DNA from: Lumnitzera littorea
Lineage: Eukaryota > Streptophyta > Magnoliopsida > Myrtales > Combretaceae
Assembly: GCA_024138015.1 (NCBI GenBank)
Contig: JAMXBB010000010.1
Coordinates: 13,300,661-13,364,660, forward strand
Reading direction: 5' to 3'
Length of the DNA stretch: 64,000 nt
The translations under genes and the position numbers were made by a program. Shown here piece by piece: positions 50,212 through 62,077 of this stretch (its first letter is position 1; each line of letters starts with the position of its first letter). A model generated the notes under the pieces. It was not told the origin of the DNA. It was given only the letters and a program-made list of their open reading frames with translations, and did no database searches.

Positions 50212-50716
50212 TGGAATACTGCTTATGAATAGGCTTAAATAAAGCAAAACTGCGGCTAATAAATTTGAGAATAATAATAATGAAGAAAATGAATAGACAA
50301 GTTTTAAGTGAAAAAACCCTAAAATAATTTAAGGTAAAAACTATGGACAGAGGTAGAAGAATCTCACTATGAGAAATTTAGTATTACAACATCTCTCTAT
50401 TATAAAGGAGAAAAACAACACAATATTCTCTCTTCTATAATAGAAGAAAACTCCTTACTCTTTCCTTCTTCTTCACTTTCTAACACAAGAAGTAAAATAT
50501 TTAGAGATTGTTGGGATGATTTTCAAATGCATAAATCAAGCCTATTTATAGATGAATTCTCTAATGTGAACACTATGTATGAATGCATGAAATTGTATTA
50601 TATAAAGTAAAAATGTGCATGGTAAATTTTCAAACTTATAGCTTTAGGCTTGGTAATTTTCTTCCTTTCCTATTGTTAGTGTCAATGAGCATTAATGGAG
50701 CTCATTTTTATTGACA
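50212..50716 (-). repeat. Copia 3' LTR
   Basis: On the minus strand it starts TGTCAATAAAAATGAG and ends GCAGTATTCCA (TG...CA). Same length as its partner at 54859-55363. Confidence 0.9.
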
Positions 50717-50728
50717 ATCTCCTACTTG
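50717..50728 (-). other. Copia polypurine tract
   Basis: CAAGTAGGAGAT on the minus strand, directly before the 3' LTR. It would prime plus-strand DNA synthesis. Confidence 0.75.
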
Positions 50729-50939
50729 AAGATTTGATTGACAATCAATCATATCTTCACACCAGTCTTTCTACCTTGCCATTCTATGTTGCTTACGTTT
50801 TTGTCAGGCCACAAGAGGATTGACACCATATAAACTTGTCATCGTTGACTACCCTTGTCATGATGTCTGCATTGTTGTCCTTAGTGTAGATCTTCTACAT
50901 ATCCATGGTTCCTTCTTCAACTTTCTTACGAGCAAAGTG

Positions 50940-53900
50940 ATACTAAATTCGAATGTGTTTTGTTTTTGGATGAAAGGCTAGATTTTTTGTAAGATGCAGC
51001 ATACTCTGACTATTACAAAACAATGAGATTGTCTCTTGTTCATGCCCAAGTTCCTCTATGACCATTTTCAACCATATTGCTTCTTTACTGGCTTGTGCTG
51101 TTGCTATATATTTTGCTTTTGTTGTTGATGTAGCCACAATTGACTACAACTTTGAAACCCAACTTATAGTTCGGCCAGCAAGTCTAAACACATAACCTAT
51201 AGTGGATTTGCTTTTATCAAGATCTTCTGTTTAATCAGAATCAACATAACCTCTAACAATCAAGTCCAATCCTCCATAACATAATGCAAAATTTGAGTTC
51301 CCTTTAATATATTTTAAGATCCTCTTTATAACATTCTAGCACTTTTTACCAAGATTTGCCATGTATTGACTAACCACTCCCACTGCATGTGTAATGTCTA
51401 GTCTTATACATATCATAGCGAATATTAAGTTTCCCATTGCTGATGTATATGGTACTCGAGACATCTCATTCTTCTCTTCTTCGTTGCTAGGATTCATATA
51501 GGAGGATAACTTGAAATTAATAGGAAGCGGCGTAGAGATTGGCTTACCATCTTGCATATTGAAACATCGAAAGATCTTCTTCAAATATTTCCTTTGAGAA
51601 AGCCAAATCTTCCTATTATATCTATCTCGATGAATTTGCATCCTTAGAATCTTATTTGCTAGTCCTAAGTCCTTCATTTCGAACTCCCTAACTAATTGTG
51701 CCTTCAACTCTTCAATACAATCTTTGTTAAGGCCTACTTCTAACATTTCGTTTACATATATCAGCAAAATAACGAAATCATTTTCTCTAAACCTCTTGTA
51801 ATATGCATAAGGGTTTGCATTAAGTATGTTGTATCTAAGGCACATTATGAAGGAATCGAATCTCTTGTACCAACACCTTAGCGCTTGTTTTAGACCGTAT
51901 AGAGATTTGTTGAACCTGCAAACCAAGTTCTCATTTTCTTGTTCATCAAATCCTTTTGGTTGGAGCATATAAATTTCTTCTTCTAAATCTCCATGAAGAA
52001 AAGTTATTTTTACATCTAATTGCTCCAAATGTAAATTAAATATAGCACACATTGCTAGGAGTACCTAAACTGTTGTGAGTCGAACCATAGGTGAAAATAT
52101 TGTATTGAAGTCATTCCCTTCCTTTTGAGCATATCCTTTTATCACCAAACTTGCATGATACCACTTCATTTAATCATCACTATTTCTCTTAATCTTATAA
52201 ATCCATTTATTTCCGATGGGATTTCTTCCTTGTAGTGGTGGTATAAGCTCCCAAGTTTTGTTTTTATGAAGAGCTTCAATCTCTTCTTGCATTGCTGTCA
52301 TCCATTGAGATGCATTTGAACTATTCATTACTTCTTGGAAAGTTGATAGCTCTCCATCCTCGATTAAAATGCCAACTTAGTGCTTTTCTCGTACGACTTG
52401 ACTTCCACATGTTTAGAGCTTTAGGATTGTTCACATCCTGTTTATCGTACTCTAGTGCTATTTCAAGGGAATCATTTTGTTTAAACTCCTTCTCCACTTG
52501 TAGAGTTGTAGTCTCTGAATTTTCTTTTGAAATGATATCCTCTTTCCTTTGTAGCTTATCTTTTGTCAAGATAACATCCCTGCTAATTACGACCTTGTGG
52601 GCAATGGGATCCCACAAATGATACCCCTTTACATCATCAACATACCCCAAGAATAAACATTTCTTGGATTTTGGATCTAACTTTGTTGTTTCTTAGGTAT
52701 TGTACATTACGTATACTGGATTCCTAAATATGTGGAGGTTTGTATAGTCAACTGGTTTACCAGTCTACATCTCTATTGGTGTCTTCAACTCAATTGTTGT
52801 TGATGGGACCCAATTTATTGCATAGCAGGTAGTGTTGACTACTTTTACCTAAAATGCCTTATCTAAGTGTACAACTCCCAACATTGCTCTTGTTCTTTCT
52901 AACAAAGTCCTATTCATCTGCTCTGCCACACCATTTTATTGAGGAGTGCATGTTGTAGTGAACTGTCTTTTGATGTCTTCTTGCTTGTAGAATTTGTCAA
53001 ATTCATCACCAGTATACTCTTCTCCATTATCTAACCTTAAACACTTAATCTTATTCTCAGATTCAAGTTCAATGCGTGCTTTGAAAACTGGAAATACATC
53101 AGCCTTCCTCTTAATAGGATACACCTAACATCTCTTAAAATAATAATCAATGAAGGATATGAAATACTTTGCTCTGCCTAGTGATCGAATCAGTGCTTGC
53201 CAGACATTGGAGTGAAGCAATTCTAGAATGATTTTTCTTGTAGAACTCAATATGTTAAATTTCAATCAATGCTGCTTATTAGTAACACAATACTCATAGA
53301 AAGATAGTGAAACCTTTGTAAGACTAGGAAGTAGATTTCTCTCAACAAGAACTTTCATTCCTTATTCAAATACATAGCCAAGTTTTTTATGCCACATCAT
53401 TGCAAATCTTTTAATTGAGCTACTTGAAGCAATTGATGCTTCTGCTTCTTGTAAAGTCTCTCCCTTCAAAATGTACAAATTTGCGGCTATCTTTTCTCCC
53501 TTCATAAGTACAAGCGCTCCTCCAATTAATTTTATGATCTTGTTTTCAATTTCAAGTTTGCATCCAAGATCATCTAGTTTTCCTAAAGACAACAAATTCT
53601 TCTTTAGGCCTTCCACATGTCGCACTTCCTAAATAGTGCGTATTGTACCATCATACATATTTGGCTTGATGCTCCTAATACCGACAATCTTTAAAGCATG
53701 ATCATTATAGCTATACACAGATCCTTTTAAGATAGGTTCATAATGATGGAACTATTCTCTTCAAAAGGTCAAGTGAAAAGTAGCTCCTAAATTGAAGAGC
53801 CACACGTCAGCAAAACTTTTCCTACTTTTAGTTCTCTTTATTGCTTCACAACATAGAGCATTTCCATCATTTGAAGTGTTTGCCATGTTTCCTTGAGGGT

Positions 53901-54655
53901 AGGAAATTTTCTTATTTAAGTTCCAACAATCCTTTTTTAGGTGGACTTTCTTGCCATTGTTGTAGCATTTTAAATTCCTTTTATTACTTAACTTTGATCT
54001 ACCATGATTTTGGCTCCCACTTAAGCCATGTTCCATTGATCTCCCTTGCATCACCATTAAGGTCTCTGCTTGTTGTGTACTTGTTTGCCTATCTTCTTTG
54101 TTCTTGCATCGGCTTTCTTCTTCTAAAATAGTGGTTGCAATATCATTGAAGACTAGTGTATCTGTAAGGTGTTGTTTGTTAAGTTGATGATGAGTTAATC
54201 ATATGAATAAAGTAGACTTTAAACTAAAAGTTCAGCATGCTCAGTTGATTCTATTTTTTAATCTAATGATGTGAGTTGAGAAAATAAAGTGTTCAAAGTG
54301 CTGATATGCTTTATCGTTGAAATGGATTTTGAGTTCGAAGGGTATCGAGTTTCCTCTTAAGGAAAATTTTATTGTGGAGTGATTTGGCCTCATATAATTT
54401 GGTAAGATGATCCCAAATTTCTTTTGCTGTCTTCTTCTCCTCTATGCTTGACAATACCCCATTTGCCAATCCCAGATGAAGAGTTGCAATAGCATTGCCA
54501 TTCATCTCATTTCATTTAGCACCATCTGTAAACTTTATCGGCCTTTGGTTGATAGCTGCTAGGCAATTATCTTTGCATAAAATTACCTTCATCTTCAATT
54601 TCCATAATGAGAAATTGCTCCCATTAAATTTTTCTATCTCAAATCTTACTGCCAT
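50940..54655 (-). pseudogene. Ty1/copia gag-pol polyprotein, broken
   Basis: Gag begins at 54655 with MAVRFEIEKFNGSNFSLWKL; a Trp codon turned to TGA truncates it at about residue 49. The zinc knuckle is damaged (CYNNGKKVHLKKDC, second Cys lost, near 53945-53985). The protease active site is changed to WLFNLGATFH (usual D-S-G-A). The pre-integrase block has MWHKKLG, and the integrase core has CLRLDNGEEYTGDEF (53006-53050). Reverse transcriptase spans 51336-52052 with HLEQLDVKITFLHGDLEEEI and the catalytic box LIYVNEMLEVG, where the two Asp of YVDD are replaced. RNase H starts STTKAKYIATAQASKEAIWL and has FCNSQS for CDSQS. With so many catalytic residues gone it cannot be autonomous. Confidence 0.9.
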
Positions 54656-54838
54656 TGCTTCTATTATAATTGTTGAGCTAATAAACTAGCTTTCACTATT
54701 TCATACACATTATTACTAAATAGCACTCGGTACTTACCAAAGGGTGAGTAATATTTTAACTTATTTTCTAATGTAGAGGATCCACCTTTTAGTGGCAACC
54801 ACAGAGCATACAATAAATAAATATACACACTCAAGTTA

Positions 54839-54851
54839 GGCTCTTATACTA
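54839..54851 (-). other. Copia primer-binding site
   Basis: TAGTATAAGAGCC on the minus strand, differing at two positions from TGGTATCAGAGCC, the site complementary to initiator tRNA-Met. It lies seven bases inside the 5' LTR. Confidence 0.75.
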
Positions 54852-54858
54852 CTTATAG

Positions 54859-55363
54859 TAGAATACTGCATATGAATAGGTTTGAATAGAGCAAAATTGT
54901 AGTTAACAAATTTGAGAATAATAATAATGAAGAAAATGAGTACATAGGTTTTACGTAGAAAACCTCTAAAATAATTTAGGGTAAAAAGTACAGGCAAAGG
55001 TAGAAAATTTTCATTACGAGAAATTTAGTATTACAACTTTTATCTATTATGAAGAAAAAAAACAACATAATATTTTTTCTTTTATAATAGGAGAAAACTC
55101 ACTACTCTCTCATCTTCTTCACTTTTTAACACAAAAAGTGAAATATTTGGAGATTATTGAGATGGTTTTTAAATGCATAAATTAAGCCTATTTATTGATG
55201 AATTCTCTAATGTGAACACCATATATGAATGCATGAAATTGTATTATACATAGTAAAAATATACATAGTAAATTTTCAAATTTATAGCTTATAGGTCTAT
55301 TAATTTTCTTTCTTTTCCATTATTAGTATTAATAACCATTAATGAAGCTCATTTTTGTTGACA
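54859..55363 (-). repeat. Copia 5' LTR
   Basis: Starts TGTCAACAAAAATGAG on the minus strand. Its last bases are TA where the partner has the canonical CA. Confidence 0.9.
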
Positions 55364-55369
55364 TGCCAC

Positions 55370-56015
55370 AGCTAAGGTTTGATTTTACCCTAGACCCACA
55401 TGTTATTTATTTATAATTTATCAAAACCTCACCTACCTATTGGCATGATTTCCACCATTCCTTGGACACCAAAACAAGATGGTGTAAGTTGTAAGGTGGT
55501 GGATTCTTTTTTCGTTGGGAAGTTTCTAATGCTATTTGTAATAGGGATTTTTTTTTTCCCTAATACTTTGATTTTTGGAACACCCTATGATCTAACGGAT
55601 TGTTGAAGAGATTTGGATCTCCAAAGTTGAAAGTACTCCTATGTTTAGGTGCTAACTAAGTTGAAACTCCTCATAACTCACCTAAAAAGCTAATAGAGCC
55701 TACTTCTCTAATATCTTTAAGGGGTGAATCAAACAAGGGACAACTGATGTTGCTTACAAGAAGATAACCGGAAAAACCTTGTTTTGGCTGATCGAGTGAG
55801 GGAGAAAAGGTTTATTTCAATTTTTCCTCTATTAAATAAGTTTTCTAAATAAAATAAAATGAACATTTCTAAGACAAATTGCAAACCTAAATTAACATCA
55901 ATTTCACAGTTTAAACACAATGAAAAAACCTACCTTAGCAATCATTTGAAAACAAAATACAACATGAATAACAATATCCAACAATTTAGACATGACTTCT
56001 ACAATTTACCTTCAC
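55370..56015. other. No gene recognised
   Basis: Frames at 55400-55606, 55729-55920 and 55859-56041 carry no motif I know. Confidence 0.45.
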
Positions 56016-56020
56016 TCCAA

Positions 56021-56290
56021 TCAAACAGAGTTCTTCCATAAATGAATTGTGTGTAAGTTCACGAATTGGTAGGACGGGAGTTTTGATTTTGCTGGAGCAT
56101 TCATTAGACAAAGTTCTTCATCGGTTTTAAGAGTGAGGATATTCATGGGCCTATGATTGACAACAAAGTCGACATTGAGATGTTTACAATGATTATCAAC
56201 AAAATGTTCTAACTGCAAGAGAAGTGAATCACTATCAAATACGTAACCTCGAAAGAATTTGCCCAAAATTATTGCAAATCCCTGATTCTT
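56021..56290 (-). other. Unrecognised open frame with gene-like composition
   Basis: I do not recognise the family. The 81-residue frame has a balanced composition with His, Cys, Asp and Pro (for example LLLQLEHFVDNHCKHLNVDF, then NILTLKTDEELCLMNAPAKS), unlike the Ile/Phe noise elsewhere. Similar-looking residues continue upstream of the first Met. It ends at a stop at 56021. It could be an exon fragment of a host gene captured in, or overlapping, the proposed P450 intron, or a retroelement piece. No splice sites convincingly bracket it. Confidence 0.3.
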
Positions 56291-56299
56291 AAAAAATTA

Positions 56300-58490
56300 G
56301 TACAACAATGATGGGAATAGCAGTTACAGGACCAATGTGTCCTAACCTTTCTCGATTGCAAAGTGATACATATGCATAAGAATGGAGTCAAGAGAAAGAG
56401 AGAGGGGCAGAAGAGAGAGAAACCAAATTCACGTTAAGGGAAATAGCAATTGACAATAAAATCATCCTACTCTATGCACATGGAATGAGAAAGACTTTGA
56501 AAATGAAAATATGAAAAAGAAGAAACAGCACAAGAAAAGAGGGGAAGTGTGGAGAAAAGTGAAAATAATGGAGGAAAAACCAAGAAAATTGTGGATAGTA
56601 GGCTCCATGATTTTTTTTTTCTTTTTATTTTTTTCCTCTAATTATCTTTGAGGCATAATTTATAAATATGATATTTGTAAGTCTTTAAAAAAAAATTACT
56701 TCTCATATTCATTAAACCTTCAAATGCTTTTTGCTGCCTTATAGATAATTGGTGGCAATTAGATAGACTTTTAGTTATTTTTTTTCTTTTTATCTTTTTT
56801 TTCAAGATATGGATTTTTTTAGAAGAGTGAGGCAAATACATATTTAATTACACGATATGATATGATAGATATGACATGATATATATAGAATGATGAGATA
56901 AAATAGTATCTAATTCGAATATATAAAAATTCAGTCAACAACCATTTAAAATAAGAATAAAAACTATTCATTTGATACGCAATTTGAGAAGACTGATGAG
57001 TATCATATTCTCGAATTCAAATGAACACATTGCTATCTCCTATAGAACAATAATTACCAATTATGATTGCATTCTAGACATGTTATTCATCCAATAAAGT
57101 CAAAATAGTAAATTCATTTATTAAATTGTTTTACCATTGTTTTCCAACTAAATAATACTTAAAAAATATTTAAACATATGAAAAAAGTGTAGGTGTAGGA
57201 ATATGAATTTGGCGGTCATATGCGTGCCTAGCATGGCCAATAATATTAGGTTACCTATTTTCTTATAAGATTCTAAAAGCTAGAATTTATTTCTTGCAAT
57301 CTAAACTACAAGAATTTTAAGAATTCTTAGTAATTTGTTGCCATTGGGAAAATTTTTTCTAAAATATTTTTCACATATCTTTTTATTTGTCTAACTAGCT
57401 AAAATTATATAAGAAATTCTTAAATATATCATATAAACTATATGAATATTGGTTGTTCTTAGAGGGGCTATAAATTAGTCCAATTGAGACGATACAGTAT
57501 TAAAGTCAAGTTTGAGTTTAGTTGTTAAGTTCAAGCACCACTCGATTAAGCTTAATTTAAGCTTGATTTATTCTAAAACACAACTTTTTCTAAGGAAAAA
57601 GTATAAAAAAATTCTTAATATTTTTTTTTCTATTTTAGCCTTTGCTCTTTTAATTTTTCCATTTCACTTCTCCACATTTTAGATTTTTGTCAAATTAGTA
57701 CTTTTGTTACTTCCCTTAGTAAGGATACGTGATAGAATACGATTGGTCTATGTGTAATTGTTATATAAATAAGATATTATAATACTATAAAGATAATAAA
57801 AAAAATAAAAAATAGAAAAATACTTAAAAATAATGAAAATTTATAAAAAATTGAATAATAAAAATCTATAAATACAATGATACCATAATAATATATATGA
57901 TTATATATATACTTATATATATAAATTCTAAAAATAAAAAGATAGAAAAAGATTTAAAAGAATAGTGAAAATTGTAGGAAAAAATAAAGAAAAATGAGGG
58001 TAAGTGTGAGCCTCCAGAGGTAGTGGCCAGCCGCTCCCTTTCCTTGGTAGCCAAATTTCGATTGGCTAAAGGAATGGGTTGTGACTTACTAAGTGGATTG
58101 TCTAACTCTTGCGATTGCCACACATGTAAAATCGTAAATGGTAATATTTTAAAAATTAAGTAATATCATTAATATTTATATGTCATTCATCTAAATACAT
58201 ACCATCTTAATACCATTGAATTTTTCCATTAACCATCCTTCATACCAAATGGACCATAAGCATAAATATGGATAAAGAAATGATGCGTCCATCACACCAT
58301 GCTTAATGGATACCCCCAGCCCCAACGATAACATTTTTGTGGTACAAGACTTTATCTAGTTCTGTCCTTTAGAACATCCACTATACAAACTAAATCCTAC
58401 CAAATCGTTTATCAAAATTTAGGTAGGAAAGAAAAGAAATACTTGGTCGGTATAATATAATATCTTTTTATTAAGAAAAAAAGGGGATGC
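56300..58490. other. AT-rich stretch with purine tracts, no gene recognised
   Basis: Purine-rich 56390-56585, A-rich 57770-57990, then a GC-richer patch at 57990-58100 that resembles the A-tract-to-GC-patch order of the Ty3/gypsy noncoding blocks at 9430-9540 and 30470-30590. The frame at 57866-58123 is probably an artefact of that patch. Confidence 0.4.
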
Positions 58491-58494
58491 TATA

Positions 58495-58746
58495 CTTATA
58501 TAAAGGATTTGACGCCATCTCTTTTATTTGAGCTTGACTATAAGACGAGGATAATCAACAAGCTCTAACAACACATCCACCATGTCTTTTGCAACATAGC
58601 ATTCCACATTTTTTATCCTCTCATTATGATCATCCAAAACATGTTTGAAGAACCTATCAAACTTCTTACTAAACACCTTCATTCTCTTAACGTAGCTTTA
58701 TAGATTCAAAAAATCAATACATGGTATTGTATCACTATATTCACAA
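58495..58746 (-). pseudogene. CYP92-like P450, exon 1, distal part
   Basis: This continues the P450 frame after the LTR-element cluster. Past one missing base near 58732 it reads VKRMKVFSKKFDRFFKHVLD, then DHNERIKNVECYVAKDMVDV and LLELVDYPRLIVKLK. A TAA stands where the family has Gln (just before SYVKRM). A small frame change lies near the end, before KRDGVKSF, and another TAA is at the final Gln. A splice-donor-like GTATAG follows at about 58495. The CACAA at 58742-58746 repeats the one at 63124-63128, showing that this piece was joined directly to the proximal part before insertion. Confidence 0.85.
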
Positions 58747-59078
58747 TGATGCAGATCAAGAAAAATTAGATACGATATTATTAATATATTTTATTTTAGG
58801 ATTTGGTTAGGTAAGTATTGTTTTATTCAAGATATGAAATTTTTTATTTTCTAGAATTATTAAGATTTAATTTCTTAAAATATTAGGTTATATTATGCCT
58901 AAACTTGTAATCAATTAGAAAAAAAGAGAGAGTGATTAAATATTGAATAAAATTATTTTTCTAATTGATGTGATGCCTTTTTTTTTTCTCATCAATGGTG
59001 TGACACCATCAAAATCTCACCATTATAAATTATAATTTTATAATTTTTCTTTCTTTTATAATTTTTTATACCAAGATT
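58747..59078 (+). repeat. LTR copy A, outer 5' LTR, internally deleted
   Basis: Starts TGATGCAGATCAAGAAAAAT as the other copies do. It lacks the middle 'taggttttattttctttcatag' part and the final 'gtcctacatca', where it meets ATACCAAGATT, the complement of a primer-binding site belonging to copy B. Confidence 0.75.
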
Positions 59079-59510
59079 TGATGTAAGACAGCAAAAGCAA
59101 AAATTATAAAATAAAGAAAATTAGGGAAGCATGGAAATCAATGAAAAAATTAATTTAAACAAAATTTACTATGAAAGAAAATAAAACCTAAAAATATATA
59201 TTTAGCAGCCTCACATCACTAGATTAAGATGATAGCCTCGCACTACTGATGAATTATATAGCCTCACACCATCAATGAAAAGAAAAGATATCACATCAAT
59301 TTCAAAAATAATTTTGGTCAATATCTAATCACTCTCTCTTTTTTTCTAATTGATTACATGCATAATATGACTTAATATTTTAAGAAACTAAATCTTAACA
59401 AATCTAGAAAATAAAAGATTTCATATTTTGAATAAAAAATACCTATCTAACCAAATCTTAAAATAAAAGATATTAATAATATCATATCTACTTTTTCTTA
59501 ATCTACATCA
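59079..59510 (-). repeat. LTR copy B, complete, minus orientation
   Basis: Reads TGATGTAGATTAAG to CTTACATCA on the minus strand. Six bases (59511-59516) separate it from copy C. On its inner side a short AATCTTGGTAT remains, the start of a PBS. Confidence 0.8.
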
Positions 59511-59516
59511 TTAATT

Positions 59517-59936
59517 TGATGTAGGATAGTAGAAACAAAAATTATAAAAGAAAGAAAAATTAGGGAAGCATGGGAATTGATGAAAAAATTAATCTAAACA
59601 AAATTTACTATGAAGGAAAACAAAACTTAGAAAGATATATCTAGCAGTCCTATACCACTAGATTAAGATAATAGCCTTACATTATCAATGAGAAGAAAAG
59701 GCATAACACTAATTTAAAAAAATAATTTTATTCAATATCTAATTACTCTCTTTTTTTTTTTTTTTCTAATTGATTATAAGTTTTGCCTATTTATAGGCAT
59801 AATATGACATAATATTTTAAGAAATATTATAAGATATTATAAGATTTCATATCTTGAATAAAAAATACTTACCTAATCAAATCCTAAAATAACAGATATC
59901 AATAATATCATATCTACTTTTTCTTGATTTGCATTA
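59517..59936 (-). repeat. LTR copy C, 3' LTR of the minus-oriented element
   Basis: Follows a polypurine tract (complement of 59937-59949, AAGAGAGAAGGAA). Its first base pair is TA in place of TG. Confidence 0.8.
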
Positions 59937-60570
59937 TTCCTTCTCTCTTAAAAAAATTCACCTTCGAATTTGTAAGATTTCCTCTGAGTCCTCTTGGATC
60001 AAACAATAATCTACAAAATCTATTATTGAATTCTTGATCGAACAATTCTTCATCCTTCTCATAATCTTTTATTGGCATAAAAATTTTCAACTTTAATAAA
60101 TAATTGCAAGTATAATGTCTGCTTACTCTTATGTTGTTGTTCCAATCTTTGACAATACCAACCATCTTGTCTTCTTCTAAATATTTCAAATTCCTATAAT
60201 GAACTTTTCCAGTAAACTCAGATAATTTATTGTTTATATTAATTTTCTTATGAATTTTCGTATACATATGAGTTTGAATAGGAATTGATTCAACATTACC
60301 TAAAGAATGTGATATAGGAGCATTTAGTATAGTTTTGCTAACTTTCTTAGAATAAGATCAAATGACTCACATATTTTTTTGATACAGCTCATCACCTATG
60401 ATTTTCTTCTACATCTCTATAGAATTATTATCGTTTTGAAAAATAATTGACTAAGTTGTAGGTGGAACTAACATAACCTCGTTAACATACTCACACACTT
60501 CCTGTATTTTCTTAGATGCTTTATGCTGTATGTTTTCATGATATGGCTCAATTTTAGAAGAATTATCCAT
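59914..60570 (-). pseudogene. Conserved unrecognised ORF of the compact LTR element, minus copy
   Basis: The frame starts at 60570 with MDNSSKIEPYHENIQ, is broken by two TAG stops and a shift, and continues as an open 117-residue frame (60267-59914). That frame contains KVHYRNLKYLEEDKMVGIVK, then CNYLLKL, ELFDQEF and LLFDPRGLRGN, and ends in IMQIKKK inside the LTR. The same protein, similarly broken, is in the plus copy at 62078-62732. The last 25 residues sit where Ty3/gypsy polyproteins end (a '-DLRTN-x-FQEGE-' type tail running into the polypurine tract), which hints that the element derives from the 3' end of a larger gypsy element. The rest matches nothing I know. Confidence 0.6.
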
Positions 60571-60897
60571 TATGCTATTTTCTTAGACAATATGTAAGAC
60601 TTGGGTTGTGACATGTCTTGACAAGCAATTTAGGAATTCCTAAAGCAACAAAATGATGATCAATGTATACAAGTTAGCAACTCATTGTACTTAACATAGT
60701 CATAATTTTATTGCTTTTTGACATAAATTACTCAAAAAAAATTATTGAAAATGGATTCCATGTTATTGATATTTTGGTTTGTACTGAAAGTAAAATTTTT
60801 TTCTACGTCTTAGGAAAGGACATTAAAATCTAGTTCTAAAAAAAACGAGATAATAGACTCTAAGAAGAAACCTATTGTTTGTCTCTGATATCAAATT

Positions 60898-61124
60898 TGA
60901 TGTAGGACAATAGAAGCAAAAATTATAAAAGAAAGAAAAAACTAGGGAAGCATAGAAATCAATGAAAAAATTAATCTAAGCAAAATTTATTATGAAAGAA
61001 AATAAAACCTAAAAAAAAAATTTATAGCAGTCTCATTCCACTAGATTAAGATAATAGTCTCACACAATTAATGAGAAGAAAAAGTATTATACCAATTCAA
61101 AAAAATAATTTTATTCAATATCTA

Positions 61125-61162
<38 letters not shown>

Positions 61163-61331
61163 CTAATTGATTACAAGTTTTGCCTATTTATAGGTATAAT
61201 ATAACCTAATATTTTAAGAAACTAAATTTTAACAAATCTAGAAAATAAAAAATTTCATATCTTGAATAAAAAATACCTACCTAACCAAATCCTAAAATAA
61301 AAGATATTAATAATATCTTATCTACTTTTTT
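60898..61331 (-). repeat. LTR copy D, 5' LTR of the minus-oriented element
   Basis: Minus strand; ends CCTACATCA at 60898, followed on that strand by AATTTGATATCAGAGAC, a PBS close to the initiator tRNA-Met type (TGGTATCAGAG). It carries a (CT)n tract at 61129-61158. The outer end is cut before the TGATGCAG start. Confidence 0.8.
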
Positions 61332-61349
61332 CATTAAAATTTAGTTTCT

Positions 61350-61754
61350 TAACAATTTAGTTAGATAGGTATTTTTTATTCAAAATATGAAATCTTTTAT
61401 TTTTTAGATTTGTTAAGATTTAGTTTCTTAAAATATTAGGTCATATTATACCTATAAATAGACAAAACTTGTAATCAATTAGAAAAAAAGAGAAAATTAT
61501 TGATTATTGAATTGAATAATTTTTTTCAAAAGTAAAGTAATTCCATCTTTTCACTGATAATATGAAAATATCAAAATTTCATCAGTGGTATAAGGTTATC
61601 ATTTGAATCTAATAATGTAAGACTGCTAGATATATCTTGCTAGGTTTTATTTTCTTTCATAGTAAATTTTGTTTGGATTAATTTTTTCATTGATTTTTGT
61701 GTTTTTATAATATTTTATTCTTTTATAATTTTTTGTTTCCACTGTCCTGCATCA
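61350..61754 (+). repeat. LTR copy E, 5' LTR of the plus-oriented element, truncated
   Basis: Ends CTGTCCTGCATCA at 61754. AATTTAATACTAGAGCTGAAC (61755-61775) follows, a decayed tRNA-Met PBS. Its first 40 or so bases are missing where it abuts copy D head to head. Confidence 0.8.
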
Positions 61755-62077
61755 AATTTAATACTAGAGCTGAACAATAAGTTTCTTCTTAAAGCTTACT
61801 ATTTTGTTCTTTTAGAACTAGACATTAATGTCCTTTCCTAGGACCTAAAAAAAAAATTTTACTTTCATTACACACCATAATATCAACAACATAGAATCCA
61901 CTATTAATAATTTTTTTGAGCAATTTATGTCAAAGAGCAATAAGGTTATGACTATGTTAAGTACAATGAGTCACTAACTTGAACATAATCGTCGTTTTGA
62001 TACCTTAGAAATTCCTAAATTGCCTATTAATTAGGAAATAAATGTCACAACCTAAGTCTGTCTAAGAAAATAGCCTA

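Larger units (their letters stand above)
50212..55363 (-). mobile_element. Full-length degenerate Ty1/copia retrotransposon (Tnt1-like)
   Basis: A 5,152-bp element with two 505-bp LTRs in the same orientation, a PBS, gag-pol coding traces in the order gag, protease, integrase, reverse transcriptase, RNase H, and a PPT. The LTRs differ at many sites, so the insertion is old. Flanking 5-mers TGTAA (50207-50211) and TGCCA (55364-55368) agree at 3 of 5 positions, a weak trace of a target duplication. It sits in the proposed P450 intron on the same strand as the gene. Confidence 0.9.
38360..58494 (-). other. Proposed single intron of the P450 gene, about 20 kb, TE-filled
   Basis: Exon 1 stops at KRDGVKSF-I and exon 2 starts at DLILGG. 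This is the position of the single conserved intron in CYP92 genes. The junction phase is compatible (codon split as CAA-G / AT). The interval contains the hairpin, Mutator/PMD, CACTA-like and Copia features listed below. It is inferred, because the two exons could in principle come from different broken copies. Confidence 0.6.

Noticed and set aside
53841..54689. Plus-strand frames inside the Copia element
   Set aside because: Antisense shadows of gag; they show no independent domain.
57866..58123. 85-residue minus frame starting MWQSQELDNPLSKSQPIPLA
   Set aside because: The start is a GC-rich patch like those in the Ty3/gypsy noncoding blocks and the rest is Ile/Phe/Tyr noise; no family recognised.
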